Shown here one piece after another: positions 13,954 to 17,310 of a stretch of 17,310 bases of DNA. The number at the start of each line of letters is the position of its first letter. The stretch's first letter is position 1. The notes under the pieces were generated by a model. It saw only the letters and a program-made list of their open reading frames with translations. It did no database searches and was not told the DNA's origin. A program made the translations under genes and the position numbers. Source of the stretch: an uncultured Hungatella sp. (lineage in GTDB: Bacteria > Bacillota > Clostridia > Lachnospirales > Lachnospiraceae); assembly GCA_910577935.1 (NCBI GenBank), contig CAJTOT010000037.1, positions 14,363-31,672 on the forward strand. Reading direction: 5' to 3'.

Positions 13954-13997
13954 ACAGCTATCAAATTGTTTTGCTGGAAAATCTTCCCGTTTTCAAG

Positions 13998-14003
13998 TAT
14001 AAT
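13998..14003 (+). promoter_or_regulatory. -10 element of the hisJ-like gene
   Basis: A perfect TATAAT about 65 nt upstream of the start. The -35 region is poor (TGGAAA at 17 bp, TTGCTG at 21 bp). A short hairpin (14015-14039, CTCTG..CCTG with CAGG.CAGAG) would form near the 5' end of the transcript. Confidence 0.45.
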
Positions 14004-14068
14004 AGCGCCAAAGCCTCTGTGCCTGCTGTCAGGGCAGAGAATGTTTGATTACCAGAAGGAGGTCTTCC

Positions 14069-14866
14069 ATGCTTTGTGATTTTCATCTCCATACCAGTTT
14101 TTCCGGTGACAGCGGCACTCCGCCGGAGGAGCAGATTCTAAGGGCCGCGGCCTTAAACATGCCCCGAATCTGCATCACGGACCACCATGATATAGATGTG
14201 GTGTCTGACTGCGACTTTACCCTGGACCTGCCAAATTATTTTCCTGCCATGGAGCGCTTGAGAAGAGAATATCAGGGCAAAATCCAGATCGAAATCGGCA
14301 TTGAACTTGGGCTTCAGAATCATATTTCCAGCCGGTTAAAGCAGGTGGCAGAGCAGTACCCCTTTGACTTTATCATCGGCTCCTGTCACTTCATAGACGG
14401 ATGTGACCCCTATTTTCCCGTGTTTTTTGAGGGAAAAATGGAAAAAGAAGCCTACCGCCGCTTCTTTGAAGTCACCCTGAGCCGGGTGCAGAAGCTGGAC
14501 TGTTTCGATTCCCTGGGTCATCTGGACTATGTGGTGCGCTACGGTCCCACCAAGAATGAAAACTATGACCCTGAGGATTATCTGGAATTTATCGACCCGG
14601 TTTTGAAAATCCTGATTGAGAGAGGAAAAGCCCTGGAATGCAACACCGGCGGACTCCACTACGGCCTGGGGCACCCCAACCCCTGCGAGGCCATCCTGCG
14701 CCGCTACAGGGAGCTTGGAGGCGAACTGCTCACCGTAGGCTCCGATGCCCACTCTCCCCACCGTCTGGGCTACGATTTCGAGTATGTACAGGAGCTTCTG
14801 AAAACCTGCGGATTCTCTTACTATACAGTCTATCATCAGAGAAAGCCTGAGTTTCTTCCTCTGTAG
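14069..14866 (+). CDS. hisJ: HisJ-family histidinol-phosphatase (PHP domain)
   Basis: A 265-residue PHP-fold metal phosphatase. The start is the ATG at 14069, six bases after AAGGAGG; an in-frame TTG at 14045 lies upstream of that site. Metal ligands typical of the fold are visible: H6 and H8 in FHLHTSFSGD, H39/H40 in ITDHHDID, E79 in EIGIELG, H107 in GSCHFIDG, H151 in LGHLDY, and D226/H228 in GSDAHSPH. In the HisJ family this removes phosphate from histidinol phosphate in histidine synthesis. No other his gene is in the window, so the substrate is inferred from family alone and another phosphoester is possible. The last codons form one arm of a long hairpin. Confidence 0.87.
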   Translation: MLCDFHLHTSFSGDSGTPPEEQILRAAALNMPRICITDHHDIDVVSDCDFTLDLPNYFPAMERLRREYQGKIQIEIGIELGLQNHISSRLKQVAEQYPFDFIIGSCHFIDGCDPYFPVFFEGKMEKEAYRRFFEVTLSRVQKLDCFDSLGHLDYVVRYGPTKNENYDPEDYLEFIDPVLKILIERGKALECNTGGLHYGLGHPNPCEAILRRYRELGGELLTVGSDAHSPHRLGYDFEYVQELLKTCGFSYYTVYHQRKPEFLPL

Positions 14867-14884
14867 GGGAAGGAACTCAGGCTT
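14843..14884 (+). terminator. Long hairpin spanning the hisJ stop, probable terminator for convergent genes
   Basis: A 17 bp stem, 14843-14859 with 14868-14884, contains one G-U pair when read from the plus strand. The TAG stop lies in the 8 nt loop. No clean U-run follows (CTCCGGTTTTCC on plus, TCTCTGATG on minus), so termination is likely but not certain. It also lies about 80 nt past the end of the convergent transporter gene. Confidence 0.55.
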
Positions 14885-14963
14885 CTCCGGTTTTCCGGTC
14901 TCTCCGGCTTTATGAGAAAGCTGCTGTATACACCATAGGACCCGGCAGCGCCTTCTCTGGGGA

Positions 14964-15896
14964 CTACTGCTTGTCTGCCATAAAGTTTGCAAACACCGCT
15001 CCTGATATGTTGTGCCATACACTGAACACTGCGCCGGGGATGGTTGCCAGGGGATAGGACGCGAAATGAGTGCCTGCCAGAGAGGTGGCCAGGCCGGAAT
15101 TCTGCATTCCTACTTCAATAGCCACGGCTTTGCACTTTGCAACATCCAGCTTCAAAGCCTTTCCCACGGCAAACCCCAGCCCGTAACCGCAGATATTGTG
15201 CAAAATGACAACCGCAACGATCAGCAGGCCGCAGGTCATGATTCTTGCAGAGTTTGCCGCCACAACCGCCGCCACGATGGCCACAATGGCGCTGACAGAC
15301 ACCAGAGGCAGGACATGTTCCAGCTTCCTGGTAAAGTCAGAGAAAAATTTATTGACGACGCATCCTGCCCCAATTGGAACAATCACTACCTTTACTATAG
15401 ACATAAACATATTCATCATGTTTACATCTACGCTTTGCCCTGCAAACACATACGTCAAAACAGGCGTGAGAAACGGCGCCAAGATGGTGGAAACGCCTGT
15501 CATTCCCACCGAGAGGGCCACGTCTCCCTTTGCCAAATAAGTCATAACATTAGATGAAGTTCCTCCCGGACATGTCCCTACCAGAATCACTCCGATGGCC
15601 AGATCCTGAGGCAGCCCGAATATTTTCGTCAGGGAAAATGCCAGCAGAGGCATGATGGTGAATTGGGCCAGACAGCCTATGATAATGTCTTTTGGCCGAC
15701 TGAACACCACCTTAAAGTCCGACGCTTTCAGAGTCAGGCCCATGCCAAACATAACGATGCCCAGAAGCGTGTTCACATAACTGGTCTTAATAAAGCTCAC
15801 CGCCGACGGCACAAACAACGCCAGAGCAGCCACTGCCAGCACAATGGCTGCCATATACTTTCCTGCCAGATTGCTGATTTTCTCTAATACTTTCAT
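14964..15896 (-). CDS. BASS-family (bile acid:Na+ symporter superfamily) transporter under T-box control
   Basis: A 310-residue, very hydrophobic membrane protein with about nine or ten predicted segments, the usual size for this family. Signature motifs are IVMFGMGLTL (47-56), GTCPGGTSSNVMTYLAKGD (107-125) and EVGMQNSGLA (261-270). AGGAGG lies five bases before the ATG. Known members carry organic anions with sodium: bile acids in animals, ketopantoate for bacterial PanS, pyruvate and methionine-derived 2-oxo acids in plants. Here a complete T-box riboswitch precedes the gene, and its specifier reads as an isoleucine codon. An amino-acid-related substrate such as a branched-chain 2-oxo acid is therefore more likely than bile acid; this is inference. 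It is the only gene behind the leader. Confidence 0.9.
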   Translation of the reverse strand: MKVLEKISNLAGKYMAAIVLAVAALALFVPSAVSFIKTSYVNTLLGIVMFGMGLTLKASDFKVVFSRPKDIIIGCLAQFTIMPLLAFSLTKIFGLPQDLAIGVILVGTCPGGTSSNVMTYLAKGDVALSVGMTGVSTILAPFLTPVLTYVFAGQSVDVNMMNMFMSIVKVVIVPIGAGCVVNKFFSDFTRKLEHVLPLVSVSAIVAIVAAVVAANSARIMTCGLLIVAVVILHNICGYGLGFAVGKALKLDVAKCKAVAIEVGMQNSGLATSLAGTHFASYPLATIPGAVFSVWHNISGAVFANFMADKQ

Positions 15897-15973
15897 GTCT
15901 TCCTCCTAAAAAATACCATAGATTTTCACAGAGCAGAGTGGGTGTTGACATCTGCCTCCCCCTCAACGCCGAC

Positions 15974-16011
15974 AAAAAAGCCTCTGTCTCTCAACTATAA
16001 GAGACAAAGGC
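15974..16011 (-). terminator. Regulated terminator of the T-box leader
   Basis: A 12 bp stem (16011-16000 with 15991-15980, one G-U pair) with an 8 nt loop and six T after it on the minus strand. Its 5' arm is the same segment used as the 3' arm of the antiterminator, so the two structures are mutually exclusive. It ends about 78 nt before the transporter start. Confidence 0.92.
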
Positions 16012-16259
16012 TTTTTATATCCTCTGCGGTACCACTCTAATTGCCGGATTATCTCCGGCCTCTCTCTGCTGTCCGTCAACAGCCGACACGATAACGCGTG
16101 TCACACGTTCAGGCTTACACAGATGTCCTCGTCCTTCAGCCTGACTGCTCAAAGGGGATTTTCCCGAAAACAGGACTGCTCCGTCACACCGCCCCGAAGC
16201 TCTCTGAAAGTTCTGCAGTCGATACTCTTCCTTATCAACACATTCTCTTCTCTATGATT
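15974..16259 (-). ncRNA. T-box riboswitch (specifier read as ATC, isoleucine)
   Basis: A leader of about 285 nt. Stem I landmarks in order: AGTA, AGAGAG, GGTGTGA, then GAAA-ATC at the specifier loop (ATC at 16159 to 16157), aligned by the following TTGAGC as in glyQS-type leaders. A hairpin with a CGTTA loop follows (GACACG/CGTGTC). The T-box AGAGTGGTACCGC lies at 16038 to 16026. The antiterminator pairs AGAG with CTCT and GCAGAGG with CCTTTGT, leaving the canonical 7 nt bulge UGGUACC. UGGU would pair with an ACCA tRNA end, that is discriminator A, as in tRNA-Ile. The competing terminator is at 15974-16011. Uncharged tRNA should allow transporter expression. The T-box call is very strong; the Ile assignment is moderate. 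Confidence 0.93.
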
Positions 16260-16265
16260 ATCTTT

Positions 16266-16294
16266 ATTATAAATCTCTCACTTTAATATGTCAA
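16266..16294 (-). promoter_or_regulatory. Consensus promoter of the T-box/transporter unit
   Basis: Minus strand TTGACA (16294 to 16289), exactly 17 bp, TATAAT (16271 to 16266): a perfect sigma-A consensus. Start is predicted near 16259. Strong constitutive initiation leaves control to the riboswitch. Confidence 0.88.
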
Positions 16295-16298
16295 GATG

Positions 16299-16328
16299 CC
16301 AAGGTCAAAAGGTCATGTATGACTTTGG
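16299..16328. promoter_or_regulatory. Imperfect inverted repeat upstream of the T-box promoter
   Basis: CCAAGGTCA (16299-16307) and TGACTTTGG (16320-16328) match as an inverted repeat at 8 of 9 positions, with a further AGGTCA in between. It lies just upstream of the -35. A protein site is possible. The rest of 16295-16440 holds no gene, only short hairpins: 16353-16364, and 16383-16414 with GGATTGC/GCAATCC arms. Confidence 0.25.
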
Positions 16329-16440
16329 GACCCGAAAAAACATGAAAAAGCAGCCCGATAGGGCGGATTTTGAATGTTTTTAGGATTGCGGGAGCATGAA
16401 ATGCGAAGCAATCCGCAGGCATCAGGGGGCAAAAAACCTT

Positions 16441-16469
16441 TTGACCCCAACACCATGTCAATGTATTAT
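16441..16469 (+). promoter_or_regulatory. Promoter of the UppS-like gene
   Basis: TTGACC (16441-16446), 17 bp spacer, TATTAT (16464-16469). Predicted start near 16476, inside the upstream part of the long open frame. This supports the internal ATG at 16552 as the true start. Confidence 0.6.
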
Positions 16470-16551
16470 TTATCTCTGTTTTCTGACAGACTGTATAGTT
16501 CTTTCTCATATGGCAATACTTTCCATAACAGAGGAAAGGAATCACAAAAAC

Positions 16552-17178
16552 ATGACAAGAATTCCAAAACATATAGGAATTATTCCTGACGGCAACCGGA
16601 GATGGGCTCTCGGCCAGGGACTGGCAAAAGAAGACGGTTACGACCACGGCATCTCGCCGGGAATGGAACTTTACCGCATCTGCAGAGACTTAGGTGTAAA
16701 AGAACTCACCTTTTACGGATTCACGGCAGACAACACCAAGCGCCCTTCAAAGCAGCGGGCCGCCTTCTCCGGCGCATGTATAAAGGCGGTGGAAACCCTG
16801 GCAAAAGAGGATGCCGAGCTGCTGGTCCTTGGCAACACAAACTCCCCTATGTTTCCGGCGGAGCTTCTCCCCTACACTTCCCGGCACACCTTTGGATCAG
16901 GAAAAATAAAAATCAATTTTCTCGTCAATTACAGTTTTGAGTGGGACTTGGGATTTCACCGGGGAACATTCGGTCCTGACATGAAGTCTGCCGATGTGTC
17001 CCGAGTTGACCTGATCATCCGTTGGGGAGGGCGGAGAAGGCTCTCCGGATTCCTTCCCATCCAGTCTGTGTACTCGGACATGTATGTAATCGACGACTAC
17101 TGGCCTGACTTCACTCCCCAGCATGTCCAGGATGCCATCGCCTGGTACTCGAAACAGGATATCACTTTGGGAGGATGA
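16552..17178 (+). CDS. Divergent UppS-like cis-prenyltransferase (short form)
   Basis: A 208-residue member of the undecaprenyl-diphosphate-synthase family, shorter than the usual 240-255. The start at 16552 follows AAAGGA by 11 bases, and the family motif HIGIIPDGNRRWA begins at residue 7. Catalytic Asp13 is kept. TFYGFTADNTKRP (53-65) and DLIIRWGG..RLSGF (153-167) are recognisable, and YWPDF closes the core. Against E. coli UppS (from memory) several substrate residues differ: H43 to Tyr, W75 to Thr, RTGGE to RWGGR, and E213 to Asp. About 20 residues are missing between NYSFEWD and VDLIIR. It may make a different prenyl chain, or be a regulatory paralogue beside a housekeeping UppS elsewhere. 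No frameshift is seen. It is divergent from the T-box unit. Confidence 0.85.
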   Translation: MTRIPKHIGIIPDGNRRWALGQGLAKEDGYDHGISPGMELYRICRDLGVKELTFYGFTADNTKRPSKQRAAFSGACIKAVETLAKEDAELLVLGNTNSPMFPAELLPYTSRHTFGSGKIKINFLVNYSFEWDLGFHRGTFGPDMKSADVSRVDLIIRWGGRRRLSGFLPIQSVYSDMYVIDDYWPDFTPQHVQDAIAWYSKQDITLGG

Positions 17179-17207
17179 GACCAGACAGGGCGGTGGGACG
17201 TTCGCAG

Positions 17208-17244
17208 AAAAAAAGAGAAGTCCTTGCAAATCAAGGACTCCTCT
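17208..17244 (-). terminator. Terminator after tRNA-Gly
   Basis: A 13 bp stem (17214-17226 with 17232-17244, one G-U pair) with a 5 nt loop. On the minus strand a run of seven T follows. It lies 13 nt past the tRNA 3' end and 30 nt from the convergent UppS-like stop. Confidence 0.88.
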
Positions 17245-17256
17245 CCACTCTTGACA

Positions 17257-17310
17257 AGCACGAGACGGGATTCGAACCCGCGACCCTCGCCTTGGCAAGG
17301 CGATACTCCA
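17257..17310 (-). tRNA. tRNA-Gly (anticodon GCC), 5' part beyond the window
   Basis: On the minus strand the anticodon arm TCGCC-TTGCCAA-GGCGA gives anticodon GCC (plus 17294-17296). The T arm reads GCGGG-TTCGAAT-CCCGT, and the acceptor 3' strand CTCGTGC is followed by discriminator T at 17257. U73 is usual for Gram-positive tRNA-Gly. CCA is not encoded. The D arm and 5' acceptor strand are cut off by the window end. Other tRNA genes may precede it. Confidence 0.93.

Noticed and set aside
16130..16132. GAC (Asp) as T-box specifier in the GAAG-GAC stretch
   Set aside because: tRNA-Asp has discriminator G, which would need UGGC; the leader has UGGU. The GAAA-ATC alignment also keeps the following TTGAGC and the AAGG/CCTT base pairs.
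16396..16551. Upstream extension of the UppS-like frame (52 residues)
   Set aside because: It lies partly before the promoter and has a cysteine-rich, non-family sequence. The conserved motif starts seven residues after the ATG at 16552.
17208..17310. Integration site at the tRNA-Gly
   Set aside because: No integrase, direct repeat or mobile gene is seen on the visible side of the tRNA.

Overview
The window looks like chromosomal DNA from a low-to-middle-GC Firmicute, most likely a gut Lachnospiraceae/Clostridia member. The grounds are strong AGGAGG-type ribosome binding sites, consensus TTGACA/TATAAT promoters, a T-box leader, a paired glgC-glgD, a BspA-type leucine-rich-repeat surface protein with choline-binding-type repeats, and a tRNA-Gly without an encoded CCA. 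The genus is inferred from gene content only; no search was run. No phage, transposase or CRISPR array was seen.

Layout. 1-1322: a LacI-family regulator (+) with its own promoter, a cre/LacI-like palindrome upstream, and a terminator. 1385-1688: a 77-residue protein of unknown function (-), divergent from glgC. 1739-4194: glgC-glgD (+), overlapping by 7 bp, the ADP-glucose step of glycogen synthesis. 4219-8414: one large exported protein (-) with LRR modules, an unassigned middle domain, a Gly/Ser linker and C-terminal cell-wall-binding repeats, under a perfect-consensus promoter. 8459-11795: the glycolytic operon gap-pgk-tpiA (-), with a terminator hairpin between gap and pgk and two hairpins between pgk and tpiA. 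11821-13713: a Na/Pi cotransporter with a PhoU-like tail (-), with a Pho-box-like direct repeat upstream. 13778-13953: a non-coding block of nested inverted repeats. 13998-14884: a HisJ-family PHP phosphatase (+). 14964-16294: a BASS-family transporter (-) preceded by a full T-box riboswitch. 16441-17178: a short divergent UppS-like prenyltransferase (+). 17208-17310: a tRNA-Gly(GCC) cut by the window edge, with its terminator (-).

How the genes fit. Most of the window is central carbon metabolism: sugar-responsive regulation, glycogen storage and lower glycolysis. Phosphate uptake, a surface adhesin-like protein and amino-acid-related genes sit alongside. The most unusual element is the T-box leader. 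It shows the conserved antiterminator bulge UGGUACC, a competing terminator, and a specifier that I read as ATC (Ile), and it controls a BASS transporter rather than a tRNA synthetase or biosynthetic operon. This suggests that the transporter moves isoleucine, its 2-oxo acid or another precursor. A second candidate for follow-up is the nested-palindrome block between the Na/Pi and hisJ promoters.
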